Below, piece after piece: positions 45,876 to 57,430 of a DNA stretch of 64,000 nucleotides. Each line of letters starts with the position of its first letter. Position 1 is the stretch's first letter. The translations under genes were made by a program, and so were the position numbers. The notes under the pieces were generated by a model, which did not search any database, was not told where the DNA came from, and saw only the letters and a list, made by a program, of their open reading frames with translations. This stretch comes from Adenophora triphylla var. japonica (Eukaryota; Streptophyta; Magnoliopsida; Asterales; Campanulaceae), in NCBI GenBank assembly GCA_022495995.1, contig JAFEMH010006947.1, positions 1 to 64,000 of the forward strand, given 5' to 3'.

Positions 45876-48099
45876 AGGCTTATCAATTTTATTCTTATTG
45901 TTGATAATTGCTACAATTTAATTTCAATTTTTTGTTTTTTTTTATTAAATAAAATTGAAAAGTTGGTGGTAATTTCGATTTTGGCTTAATGGGTTAAGGT
46001 AAAAATTTACGGACACTTTAGGCATCATTGTCGCTAATTTCCATTTCTTTTAGAAAATGTGGTAATTGCTTTTTTTTAATACTAGCAGTACTCCCGTGCG
46101 ATGCACGGCAAAATCATGTTATTGTATTTAATAATAAAATTTTATATATAAAAGATTATTTTTCTCCACTTGTTTTCCTTACAACATTTTCTCATTCAAA
46201 ATACTTTTAAAAATGTTTATATTAAGAAATAATGACAATAAACTAAAAATGAAATATTCAATTTAAATATCTTTTAATATAATGAAATTAATTTTAATTT
46301 TATTAGTCACATAAAATTTATTCATAAAAATTGAAATTAATTTTTTAACAACAAATAGAAAAGTTTTAAAGTGCATCAGTCGTAATTGTTAAAGGAAAAC
46401 AAATTCCACAAAATAAGGAAGAAGAGAAAAAGAAAATATATCATCACTCACCACCAGCAGTAGTGTATCGGCTAGTGCATCCATCGGCTAGTGCGTGCAT
46501 CGGCTACATAACCATTTTTTTTTCAACACACCAATTGAACTTGCACAAATAGGATGAATCCAACTTTAATTTTCAATATGCCTTTCTTTTAAAATTCCAA
46601 CTGGTACCAACTTTCATCAATAAGACAGTAACCATTTTGCAATCGGTAATTCATATCGGTAATCAACATCAGCAACAAATACAAATCAGTCACACAGGTC
46701 GGTAATCCACATCAGTTGTAAACTCGCTATACCATATAGCGAGTTCTAAAAATTCGATCATTTTGAAAAATAATTTCAAATAAAATTTATTTTGGGATTT
46801 ATAATTTTAAAATGGAATTAATTCAGAAAAAAATTTGTCTCCAATAAATTATTTAACTATTTCTTTAAATGTGGGCCCAAAAAAGAAACATAAAACTAAA
46901 ACCTTTGGTTCGATCGGTCAGGACTTTGCACATATTCATTGACCGGTTCGATCGGTCAGGACTTTGCACATATTTATTGATCGGTTACTTCCTTCCAAGA
47001 AGGATTCAAAACATATTCAATTGTCAACCGATGGCTAGCCGGCTAGGTGAGTTTGGGTCCTCATGTTTGGTCTAAAATAAAATGCTTAACCAAGACTATT
47101 ATTAAGACCTAAGGTGCATGTGGTAGGAGCCTTCCTCTCTGTATGACAGAATAACTGGATGACCGGTCAATAATAATGGAAGGATGACCGATCCCCAAAT
47201 CAAAACAAATAAGGTACAAACTTCGTCTCACTTTAAATTATAAAATAATAATTATTAATAAAGAAAGCTAAATAGAAATATTATTTTTTCCATCTCAAAT
47301 AAATATTTTAAAAAATATACTTCTATAAAAAATTATATTATTTATTTCAAAAATAAATATTACTTTCGACTCAAAATGAATAACCAAAAAATAATACTAC
47401 ATTTTTATCCAAAAAAATGAACATTACTTTCTTCATCCCAATGAATATTTTAAAAATTAATACTACTTCATTCGTCTCTAAAATTAATGTTTTGTAATGT
47501 TAGTGCATTCGTCTCAAAATATGGCATTAAGATGACATTAATTTTTTAGATGAATAAAGTAGTATTCTTGTTTGTAAATGTTCATTGAGACGAAGGAAGC
47601 CATATTAATTTATTTTTTTTTGACATAGAAAAAAATTCTACTTTTTAAGAAAAAAAAATCATTCAATTCAAAAATGAATATTACTTTCGTCCCAAAATTG
47701 TATTTTCTATATCCAAAAAAAAATTGTTACCTTTGTCTCAATGAACATTTTAAAAAAGAATACTAATTTACTTGTCTCAAAAATTAATATTCATTTTCTG
47801 AGACGAAGACACTAATATTATAAACATTAATTTTTACAAAAGAATACTACATCGCAGGGGGGGAGCCAGGCGGGGCATGGAGGGGCACTTGCCCCCCAAA
47901 TGCGAAAATGCAAAGTGTATTTTTTTTTGCCCCCCCCGCCGGAATCTGGAGAAATTAGGGATTTGGCCGGAGTACATGGCCGGAGAAGAGAAAGTCCTCG
48001 TTTTTTTTTTAATTAATCAAAACGACGTAGTTTTGATTAATAATAAAAAAAAAGGCGTCGTTTTAGTTTTAAAAAAAAAAATCAGAGGAAGCAACATTA

Positions 48100-48408
48100 C
48101 GTAATTTCCTCTACACGCTGCTCCTCCTAGAAAAGCCCTAGAACCCATTTTCCCCTCCTCGATCGACGCCGCTCCTCCTCGACGCCGCCGCTGCCGCTCC
48201 TCCTCCTCGCCGCCGCCGCTGCTACTTCTCCTCTAGTCCTTGCTGCCGTCTGAGACGGCCCGTCTCTCTCTCTCTCGGTAATTTCCTCTCTCTCTCTCTC
48301 TACAAATTTGAATTGAGTTTTACAAATTTAAATGTGTTTTGATTAATTTTAATTTCTTCACAAATTGATAAGTTTTCAATTGTATTTTTTGTTCGTTTAG
48401 GTTTATCA
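48100..48408 (+). promoter_or_regulatory. 5' untranslated region of the hAT transposase with an intron
   Basis: GC-rich CTCCTCCTCGACGCCGCC-type sequence and CT runs are followed by an apparent intron from GTAATTT at 48278 to TTCGTTTAG at 48400, 8 bases before the ATG. Short introns in the leader are common in plant genes. No TATA was identified with confidence. Confidence 0.4.
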
Positions 48409-50883
48409 ATGGATAGATTTGTATTAAAAAGGCCTAGATCTATGGCTTCTTCTAGTTCTAGTGTTGGAAATGAAACACAACGATTGAATGAAAATGTGGT
48501 TGTCGAAATTGTAGAAAATGACATTGTTTCTGAGCCCGGTCTACGAAAGTCAATTGATAGTTTTGATGTGAATATTCAGGACCGTATTCGTAGAGAATAT
48601 GTTGCTAAAGGTCCTTGTCAACCAAAAGGTCATGCATTTCCAAAAAAAAGAATTCCAAGTCGTAATTTTAGAGATGATTGGTTTGGGGTTTTTAATTGGC
48701 TTGAATATAGTATGTCTAAAGATGTCGCATATTGCTTTTGGTGTTTTCTTTTTAAGCATGGTAAAGTGTCACAGGGAGATGAAGCATTTACTAGTATTGG
48801 GTTTAGCAATTGGAAAAAGGGTCCTGAAAAGTTTAGAGGACATGTTGGTTCTACTTCTAGTTCACACAACCAAGCAAGAATCAAGTATGAAAATTTTTTG
48901 AATCAAAAACAAAGCTTGAGTCATGTTATTGATAGAGGTTGTGCGATAAAAGACAAGGCATATCAAATTCGTTTGACGGCAAGCCTAGATGTTATTCGTT
49001 TTTGCTTGGGTGAAGGTCTTCCTTTTAGGGGACATGACGAGTCTTCAACTTCCATAAGACCGGGTACTTTTTTATCGTTGTTGCAATGGTACAGTTTAAG
49101 GAATGAAGAGGTTGGTAACGTTACTCTTAAAAATGCTCCAGGAAATTCTCAAATGACTTCTCCCGATATTCAGAAAGATATAATTAATTCTTGTGCTGTT
49201 GAAACAAGACTTGCAATATTGAGTGAACTTGGTATTGGATTATTTTCTATCATGGTTGATGAGTCTAGAGATTGCTCAATAAAAGAGCAAATGGCGATTG
49301 TTATTAGATATGTGAACAAAAAGGGGGAGGTCGTGGAAAGATTCTTGTATTTGATTCATGTTAAGGAGACCACGTCGATATGTTTGAAAGAGGCAATTGA
49401 CTTAGTATTTTCTGAATTGGGATTAACAATGTCAAGATTGAGAGGTTAAGGATATGATGGTGCATCTAATATGAGAGGTGAATTTAATGGTTTGAAAGCA
49501 CTTATTTTAAGAGAGAATCCATCGGCATGGTATATTCATTGTTTTGCTCATCAAATTCAATTGGTGTGTGTGGCTGTATTTAAGGCAAATCGGTATGTTA
49601 GTGGCTTTTTCAGTTATCTTGGGGAAATTGTTACAATATGTGGATCTTCTTGTAAAAGAGCAGATAAACTTCGACAAACTGAACATGATAGACTTGTTGA
49701 AAGGTTGGAGAAGGGAGATATCAATTCAAGAAGTGGTCAAAATCAAGAAACCTCTTTGCGTAGACCATGTGACACTTGATGGGGGATCTCATTATATTAC
49801 TATACTTCGTCTTGAAGCTATGTGGCCATCGGTGATTAAAGTCCTTGAAAATATATTTAATGATGGAGTTGATGCAACAACACGTGGGCTAATTTCGGGT
49901 TTGATACAAAGGATGGAAAGTTATGAGTTTGTGTTTATTATGATGTTGATGAAACGTTTATTAGGCTTCATTCACCCATTGTCTTTAGCCTTGCAAGCAA
50001 AAGATCAAGATATTCTCAACGCACTTAATGGGGTAGAGATTGTGAAAGAAAGATTGCAAACATTTCGAGAATCCGGATGGGATAGTTTATGCCAAGTAGT
50101 GAATTCTTTTTGTGAGGCTAATGAAATTGATGTTGTTAAGATGGATGACATTGTCCCAAGACGGATTCGCGTCAAAAGAGATGGGACGAATATCACTAAC
50201 TACCATCATTATCGTGTTGAAATCTTTTATGAGGTAACTTAACTATCACACATTTTTTTCTATTAACTTTAGTATAATTAACACGTTATCTAAAATTATT
50301 CTTGTTTTACGTCAATTAGGTTGTGGACTCTATTATACAAGAGATGGGGGATCGTTTTTCCGAGTCTAGTACACAGTTGCTTAAGTATATGGCATGCCTC
50401 AATTCGAGAAATAATTTTTCTAGCTTCAATGTTGAGAAACTTATCCGTCTTGCCAAACTATATCCACTAGACTTCTCAGAGATGGATCTTCTAATAATTC
50501 ATGATGAACTTGAAAATTTTCTTCTTTCTGTAAGACTTGATGAACGATTCTCCGATATTGAAGACTTGAAGCGCCTATCAAAGAAGATGGTTGAAACTAT
50601 GAAAGAGAAAATGTTTCCATTAGTCTATCGCTTGATTGTATTGGTCTTACTCTTACCTGTGGCGACTGCAACTGTTGAGAGAGTGTTTTCTGGGATGAAG
50701 TATTGCAAGTCAGAGCTGCGAAATAGGATGGGAGATAAATATTTGAACGATTGTTTGTTGGTGTACATTGAGAAAGCTCTGTTCATAGATATTTCTAATG
50801 AACGAATCTTGAAGCGTTTTCAAGATATGGCTACTCGTAAAAATCTTTTGCCGAAAATCACTAGTGCCACTAGTGCTATTTAA
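48409..50883 (+). pseudogene. hAT transposase (TTF-type finger, DUF4371, hATC dimerisation)
   Basis: ATG at 48409. The N-terminal part has a TTF-type zinc-finger region (IPSRNFRDDWFGVFNWLEYS, YCFWCFLF). The RNase H-like core follows (MVDESRDCS, then YDGASNMRG), and the C-terminus has the hAT dimerisation motif (LVLLLPVATATVERVFSGMK) near 50640-50700. Breaks: TAA at 49447-49449 where GQGYDGASN is expected, TGA at 49777-49779 in place of an Arg codon, and one extra G just after it that shifts the frame. An 86-bp intron runs 50234-50319 (GTAACT to AATTAG) and keeps frame. Length without breaks would be about 790 residues, normal for this family. Confidence 0.85.
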
Positions 50884-50927
50884 ATTGTAAGTTTTTTTTT
50901 CGGTTATTTCCCGTTCTGATGAACTAA

Positions 50928-52026
50928 GGCTCCGTTTGTTTCACCGTAAAACATTTTCCGGAAAATGTTTTCCGGAAAATAACCTGTTTTACGGTGTTTG
51001 GTTAGCCCCCGGAAAATGTTGTCCGAAAAATAACTCGTTTTCCGCTGTTTGGTTGCCTAAGTAAAACGTTTTCCCGAAAACATTTTACGCCCTTTCTAAG
51101 TAAAACGACCTACTGACCTTGTCCTAAGTAAAACATTTTCCGGAAAATGGTGGCCTTAATGTACAACTCATATTACGACCGGTACAACTCATATTAACTG
51201 CCCCCCACCCCCTCCACCCACCCCCCAATTTTTTTTTTCTGTAACCGCCTACCTACCCCCCCACCCACCCCCCCCCCAAATTTTTGTTTGTAATCGCCCC
51301 ACCCACCCCCTGCCTACCCCACCCCCCACCCCCCCACCCTCCCCCCAAATTTTTTTTTTGTAATCTCCCCACCCACCCCCACCCCCCACCCCCCCAATTT
51401 TTTTTTTGTAATCGCCCCACCCACCTCTCGCCACCCCCACCCACCTACCCCTCACCCACCCCCCCAAAATAAATTTTTTTTTTTTTTTTTGTAATCGCCC
51501 CCCCACCCACCTGCCCCACCCACCCCCTCAAAAAAAAAAAATTTTTTCGTAAAACATTTTCGTAAAAAATTTAATTTTTGGGGGAGGGGAAGTGGGTGGG
51601 TGTGAGAGAGGTGGTGGGGCGATTACAAAAAAAAAAAAAAATTTGGGGGGTGGGTGTAGGCGAGGAGTGGGTGGGGCGATTACAAAAAAAAAAATTGGGG
51701 GGGAAGTGGGGGTGGGTGGGGCAGGCGGGGTGGGTGGAGCGATTACAAAAAAAAAAAAATTTGGGGTGGGGGTAGGTAGGCAGTGGGTAGGCGGTTACAG
51801 AAAAAAAAAATTTGGGGGGGGGTGGGTGGGAGGTGGGGGGGTGGGGTAGGCCACCTTGTGAAATATGAGTCGTTTTACCAAACACCCGAAAACATTTTAC
51901 ACCCTTCCTCCGTAAAATATTTTACGCTCTACCTCCGTAAAACATTTTACAGGAAAACATTTTACAGGAAAACATTTTTCGGAAAACGTTTTCCGGAAAA
52001 TATTTTACGCCGAAACAAACGGAGCC
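50928..52026. mobile_element. Tourist-like (PIF/Harbinger) MITE with long foldback arms
   Basis: Ends GGCTCCGTTTGTTTC (left) and GAAACAAACGGAGCC (right) are inverted copies, with TAA on both sides (50925-50927, 52027-52029). The arms contain CGTAAAACATTTTCCGGAAAATG-like sequence (inverted at the right). The interior is a large inverted array of CCCACCC and AATTTTTTTTGTAATCGCC (51200-51540) and its reverse (51570-51860). It lies in the hAT 3' part. Confidence 0.82.
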
Positions 52027-52924
52027 TAATTTGAACATGATTTTGTGTATGAAATATTATGACATTTTTCCTTATTTATTTGTTTTTCATGGATCCGACC
52101 CATTTTTTACTTGTCCGACCCGAATTTTTTTTTTCGAGGGCGCTGCCCCCGAACCCCCGTGAAATCTTGCCCCCCCCCTCCGGGAATTCCTGGCTCCGCC
52201 CCTGCTACATCAGCAAAAAAAATAAATTACTATCTTCGTTCCAATGAATATTTTATAAAATATTACTTCATTTGTTTTAAAATTTAATGTCATATATTGA
52301 AACGAAGGGACTAACATTACAAACATTAATTTTTGAGGCAAATGAAGCAATATTATTTTTTTTAAATATTCATTGGGATGAAGAAAGTAATGTTCATTTT
52401 TTTGGACTAAAAATGTAGTATTATTTTTTGGTTATTCATTTTGAGTCGAAAGTAATATTTATTTTTGAAATGAAGATTATAATTGTTTATAGAAGCATAT
52501 TTTTAAAGTATTTATTTGAGATGGAAAAAATAATATTTCTATTTAATTTTCTTTATTAATAATTGTTATTTTGGGATGAAGAACTTGACTGATCAATCGG
52601 TTGTTTGACTCAAATAACCGATTGTATTGGATTGTATTGGAGTTATTAAAGCAAAGGAATACTCAAAACATATTGACCATTTCCAAAATGAGGACTTTTT
52701 AACTCCAACACAACCGGTTAAACATTTTCTAGTGGGACATTCGCATGCTTCTTTCCTACCGGTTAGACATTTAGAAAAAATTTCTTAACCGGTGAGACAT
52801 TTAGAAAAAAACTTGACCGGTCAACCGGTTAGACATTTAGAAAAAATTTCTTAACTGGTTAGAATTTTTAACTCCAACACAATCGGTTAAACATTTTCTA
52901 TTTAATTTTCTTTATTAATAATTA

Positions 52925-53248
52925 CTCCCTCTGTCCCACCTCAAGGTTCCACCTTGAGGTTTACACGCTTTTTAAGATTTTTTTTTAAAGTGGGTAAAAA
53001 ATTTGAGGAGAGAGAATGTAAAAGTTAAATATGTGGTAGGAAATATGAGAGAGAATATAAAAGTTAAAAATATTTAATAGGAAAGAGAATGAGTGGGAGG
53101 AATAGTAAGTTAATGATTGTTTTTTTTTGTAAATATATGGAGATGATAAGGGTATAAATATATGGAAAACTTTCCATTTAAGGAAGGGAACCTTAAAGTG
53201 GAACGGCCCAAAAGAAAAAGGTGGAACCTTGAGATAAGACGGAGAGAG
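52925..53248. mobile_element. Stowaway-type MITE inside Helitron H2
   Basis: Left end CTCCCTCTGTCCCACCTCAA and right end AACCTTGAGATAAGACGGAG with GAG, flanked by TA (52923-52924, 53249-53250). The left end also has an internal palindrome around GGTTCCACCTTGAGG. Confidence 0.8.
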
Positions 53249-54716
53249 TATTTATTAATAAAGGAATTAAAAGAAAAAAAAAGAATCAACCATTTCGTGA
53301 TTTTTATAGTGTTGAAACCCTTTGTTCCGTTCATAGTATTTTCCATATTTTAGTCTATGTTGTTTTATGGTCAATGAAGTTGGATAAGTAAGACTAAAGA
53401 ATAAAGTTTTACATCGGTCAGTAACTTGCCGCCTTACCGATCCACTTGCCCCCTTACCGATTGCCCCTTACCGATCCACTTGCCCCCTTACCGATCCAAA
53501 TAAATAAAAAATTTACAAACTTCGTCTAACTTTAAATTACAAACTAATAATGATTAATAAAAAAAATTAAATAGAAATATTATTTTTTTCAGAAGTATAT
53601 TTTTTAAAATATTTATTTAAGATGAAAAAAATAATATTTCTTTTTCATTTTTTTATTAATAATTATTATTTTATAATTTAAAATGAGACGAAATTTGTAC
53701 TGATGGTTTGTTACTTTGGATCGGTTATGTTAAGCAGTGCAAAGGCAATCGGTTAAGGGCAAAGGCAATCGGTTAAGCAGGGCATAGGCAAGGCAGGGAC
53801 TTGATTTGATTTTATATCGGTACAAATATTAATTTGTACTGATAGTCATTTGGCCCATTACCGATCCAACTAAGGTTGTATCCAACCCAAATCAATTACA
53901 AACGCCGTCTCACTTTAAATTATAAAATAATAATTACTAATAAAGAAAATTAAATAGAAATATTATTTTTTCCATCTCAAATAAATAATTTAAAAAATAT
54001 ACTTCTGAAAAAAATAACATTTCTATTTAGTTTTTTTTATTAATAATTATTAGTTTGTAATTTAAAGTTAGACGGAGTTTGTAAATTTTTTATTTATTTG
54101 AAGTTTGACCGATCAATTTTCCTCCCTCAACCTATCCAAACAAACCCAGTCAATTTTCCCTCTTTTCTCTTGCCTAACCGATCAAAAGTAACAAAAGCCT
54201 TAAGGCCCTTAACCGACCAAACAAATAAAAATAATTTTCCCTCTATCCAAACAAACCAAAGTAAAAACTTCGTCTCACTTTAAATTATAAAATAATAATT
54301 ATTAATAAAGAAAACTAAATAAAAATATTATTTTTTCCATATCAAATAAATACTTTAGAAAATATAATTTTATAAAAAATTATATTATTCATTTCAAAAA
54401 TAAATATTACTTTCGGTCAAGGCCTGTTTGTTTGCTTGGTGAATCGGTCAAGGCCTGTGTTTGGATTGTTTGGATCGGTTGTGGGTTGTGGTCTTGGTTT
54501 GTTTGGATAGGTTGTGGGTTGTGGCCTGATTTGGATCGGTTATCCACTTATTATTGACCGATCATCATGTCAATGATTTACCGATCTTTGTCATAACCGA
54601 TTCTTGTGACCGGTCAACCAAGTCACATGCTTTGGATCGGTCAACCAATTTACTTGGTTTGGATCGGTCAGGAGGCATGCTTTGGATCAGTCAACCAATT
54701 GACTTGATTTACCAAA

Positions 54717-54871
54717 ATTTTATATATATAGAGAATATATAGAGATATATAGAGAGAGATAGCAATGTGGGATTAATTCCTTTTGCAACAAAATTTAAGG
54801 ACATTGGTTGATTTAATCCCACATCGCTATCTCTGTCTCTATATCTCTATATATTGTCTATATATATAAAA
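54717..54871. repeat. Long hairpin near the 5' end of Helitron H2
   Basis: The left arm 54717-54775 (ATATATAGAGAATATATAG, then GATAGCAATGTGGGATTAA) pairs with the right arm 54808-54871 (TTAATCCCACATCGCTATC, then TATATATATAAAA). Loop about 32 bases. It could give a small-RNA precursor-like transcript or be a short inserted MITE. Confidence 0.8.
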
Positions 54872-55047
54872 GGAAGTAATGTCCTGATTCAATTTTGCCA
54901 CAACTTAAGAGAGTAATTACAAAAGTGCCACTCAAATTTTGGTAAAATTTTTGGCGCTTGGACTGTTCATTGGATGACCTGCTTTAATATATAGATAGAC
55001 TAGCAACGTAAATAGATTGAGTAATAAGTGGTCATAGACTTGCCTTA

Positions 55048-55146
55048 TTCATTATTATTATTATTATTTTATTATTATTATTATTATTATTATTTTATTC
55101 TTATTATTATTCTTATTGTTTTTTTATTATTTTTTTATTATTCTTC

Positions 55147-55199
<53 letters not shown>

Positions 55200-55212
55200 T
55201 TATTATTATTAG
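55048..55212. repeat. (TTA)n microsatellite, right arm of the MULE
   Basis: About 165 bp of TTA/TTC/TTT repeats. It is the inverted counterpart of the (TAA)n array at 33776-33960. Tyrosine-rich open frames here are only the repeat in translation. Confidence 0.95.
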
Positions 55213-55689
55213 CCCTTTTTTTGTCAAAGACCAAAAAAAAATAAAAAAACAATTACCAAAGTTTGATTTTTTACGGTTTCAACCCCCATTACTTCTACCT
55301 CAGCACATCTAATAACATTTCAGCGAATTGATGATGTCACATGTGCCACATTAGCAAAGTTAACGGAGAAATTGACGAAAAGTGGACGAAAGGACTACAT
55401 GAAAAATTATATTGGTAGGTCAATAACGGAAACGTTCACAAAAATAAGTTAGGGACGAAAATGTTAAAAAGTCTAAACGTCAGGGACTAAATAGGTATTT
55501 AACTCATTTCTCTCTCATACCTCACTTTTCATACTCACAACACTTACTCCACTAACTTTCTCCTTAATTCGCGTGCAAACAGTAACTGTGTGATTTGTAG
55601 CGGAACGGAGGGAGTATACTCGTATAAAAAGAGGGTTGTATAATAGGAGAGAGAAACGTGGAGAATCGAAGAATTATCCGATTTATTAA

Positions 55690-55905
55690 CTGTCTCCGTC
55701 CCAAAATAAATGACCTTTTTTTATTATAAAATAAATAACATTTTGTTCTCTATTGTGTTCATAAATGATTTTGTCAATTTTTATTTTCATATTTTATTTT
55801 ATATTTGCATGATGTATTTTTTCAAAAAATTATTACTTACTTAAAATGATAAAAGAAAATTTTAAATGAAAAAGTTGTCATTTTATGTAATATAGAGCGG
55901 ATTGA
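55690..55905. mobile_element. Diverged MITE-like segment in the right arm of Helitron D1
   Basis: Begins CTGTCTCCGTCCCAAAATAA and ends near GTAATATAGAGCGG, the reverse of which is only loosely similar. The A/T-rich interior has an inverted pair (AAATGACC and GTCATTTTATG). Low confidence. Confidence 0.35.
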
Positions 55906-56131
55906 TAATATATACAGTAGTTGAAATTTTTTTTTTTTAATAAAATAGTAGTATTAAAAACTGAGTTAGTTGGCAGTTAGTGTTAATAATTAGAACCTAG
56001 TGGCCTACAATCACTATTTATATTATAAGAATCTTGGAGTTTGAGCATGTCAATAAATAAAATAAAAATAATAATGTTCTAGAATCATCTATGTTTTGAA
56101 GGAAAAAGTTAGCACTAAATTGCATTTGTGC

Positions 56132-56261
<130 letters not shown>

Positions 56262-56679
56262 TAAGAGGTAGTAAATTTATTACTACATTAAATTATTGCA
56301 TAATAATTAATGTACGCCAAAAACTTATAAAAAACGCGTTTTTTGTTAACTTAACAAAAAAACGTGTTTTAAATAACTCTCTCACTTTCTCTCACTAAAC
56401 GCAAACACTCTTCTCTCTCTCACTATACGCAAATAACAGAACAGAGAGCCCCTTCCCCTGGCCGTCTTCCTCACCAAATTCCTCACCTAGGCGTTTCTTC
56501 CCTAAATCACCTCCCAACCAAACAACAAACTAATCCTTCCATAATCGCCTCACCGTGTTCTCTCTCTCTCATCTTCGAGCTCTCCCAAAATCGGCGACCT
56601 TCACCAAACAACGCCCCTGTTCCAAAACCGTTCACCACCGCGACCCAATCCCCTAAATCGCCTAAACAGTTTTTTGTTA

Positions 56680-56936
56680 ATGGAGGTTGAGGACGAATCA
56701 AATTCAACGGATTTCAGATCGTACGAATCAAATTCAACGCAAGCTCCGACAACAGAGACCAATACTACCGGCGAAGACTGTAATACCGCGGCAACGGCAA
56801 CAATCCGGAGGCGGAATCAGTCATGGAGCTCGTTCTGAAATCCACAGGAGTATGTGGTGTACAAATGCGAATCGATTTGTTGATTATGACGATGTTTTCT
56901 TGGCTCTGTGTGTTAATTGTTGTTGCCGATTGAGTT
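56680..56936 (+). pseudogene. Unidentified coding-like fragment in MULE copy B
   Basis: ATG at 56680 is followed by about 50 acidic and Thr/Asn-rich codons, ending near QSWSSF at a stop. A different plus frame from 56687 also stays open to 56938. The region is GC-richer than its surroundings and has no match in copy A, so it may be another captured host fragment. The family is not recognised. Confidence 0.3.
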
Positions 56937-57390
56937 AACAGACATGTTTATGGGTGGGGATTTGATGTGCCGATTATAGTGTAAACTAATGCCGAGTGTT
57001 TGTTTTTGAGTGCCAGTTTATGTATTTAGGAGTGCCAGTGCAAAGGGGTTGCTGGGGAATTTGATGTGCCAGTTCTAGTGTATACTAATGCCAGTGTTTG
57101 TTTTATTGAGTGCCAATCCATGTTTTATGGAATGCCAGTCCATGTTTTTTTGAATGTCAGTAAAAATGAGTATCAGTGTTTTTTGAGTGCCAGTGTATGT
57201 GTAATTGAGTGTCAGTGTACGTGATTTTGAATGCCAGTTCATGTTTTTTTGAATGCCAGTGCTTGTATTTTTGAGAGCCAGCAAAAATATTAGTGTAACA
57301 AAGTACCAGTGTTAGTGTAACAGAGTGCCAGTGTGAAGAGTGTCAGTTCATGTATATAAAAGTGCCCGTATAAAAGTGCCAGTGTCAGTT

Positions 57391-57430
57391 TAACAAAGTG
57401 CCAGTGCCAGTTTACACTGGCACTTTGTTA
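57391..57430. repeat. Stem-loop in MULE copy B
   Basis: TAACAAAGTGCCAGTG pairs perfectly with CACTGGCACTTTGTTA, a 16-bp stem with an 8-base loop. It marks the point where the GTGCCAGT repeats switch orientation (CACTGGCAC onwards to about 57500). Confidence 0.85.

Larger units (their letters stand above)
47855..52204 (+). mobile_element. hAT transposon
   Basis: The left end is CAGGGGGGGAGCCAGG and the right end is its inverted partner (CCTGGCTCCGCCCCTG), a well-known plant hAT end. Flanks CTACATCG (47847-47854) and CTACATCA (52205-52212) are an 8-bp target duplication with one mismatch, as hAT requires. A transposase pseudogene lies inside on the plus strand, and a PIF/Harbinger-type MITE is inserted after it. 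Confidence 0.9.
46082..54995 (-). mobile_element. Helitron H2, non-autonomous, hosting a hAT transposon
   Basis: The minus-strand 5' end reads A|TCTATATATTAAAGCAGG at 54995, the classic Helitron start. The 3' end reads CCGTGC-ATC-GCACGG, 12 bases, CTAG|T at 46082, with hairpin 46108-46094. The A...T host context fits. Removing the hAT leaves about 4.56 kb without Rep or helicase. Inside are at least six copies, in both orientations, of a unit starting ACTTCGTCTCACTTTAAATT (47221, 53520, 53705 inverted, 53905, 54085 inverted, 54267), a Stowaway at 52925-53248, and about 30 copies of ATCGGT/ACCGAT. Confidence 0.8.
33556..55505. mobile_element. Mutator-like element with long terminal inverted repeats (hosts gypsy and Helitron)
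   Basis: The left end starts GAGTTAAGTCCC and the right end is its inverted partner (ACTAAATAGGTATTTAACTC). The arms stay matched for about 150 bp (TTCATGTAGTCC, TCAATTTCTCCGTTAAC) and both run on to a trinucleotide array, (TAA)n at left and (TTA)n at right. The flanks CTTTCTCTC (33547-33555) and ATTTCTCTC (55506-55514) form a 9-bp target duplication with one mismatch, as expected for Mutator-like elements. No MULE transposase is present. Confidence 0.75.
33382..55614. mobile_element. Stowaway-type MITE split by a 22-kb insertion
   Basis: Left piece 33382-33555 starts CTTCCTCCGTCCCCTACAAA and right piece 55506-55614 ends TTTGTAGCGGAACGGAGGGAG. These are inverted partners, with TA at 33380-33381 and 55615-55616. 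The interior pieces (ATACTCACAACAC type) continue one another in the same direction, as in other Stowaways here. Without the insertion the MITE is about 275-285 bp. Confidence 0.82.

Noticed and set aside
51249..51885. Gly-, Trp- or Pro-rich open frames on both strands
   Set aside because: Translation of the G/C-run foldback inside the Tourist-like MITE.
55028..55312. Tyrosine-rich open frame
   Set aside because: Translation of the (TTA)n microsatellite.
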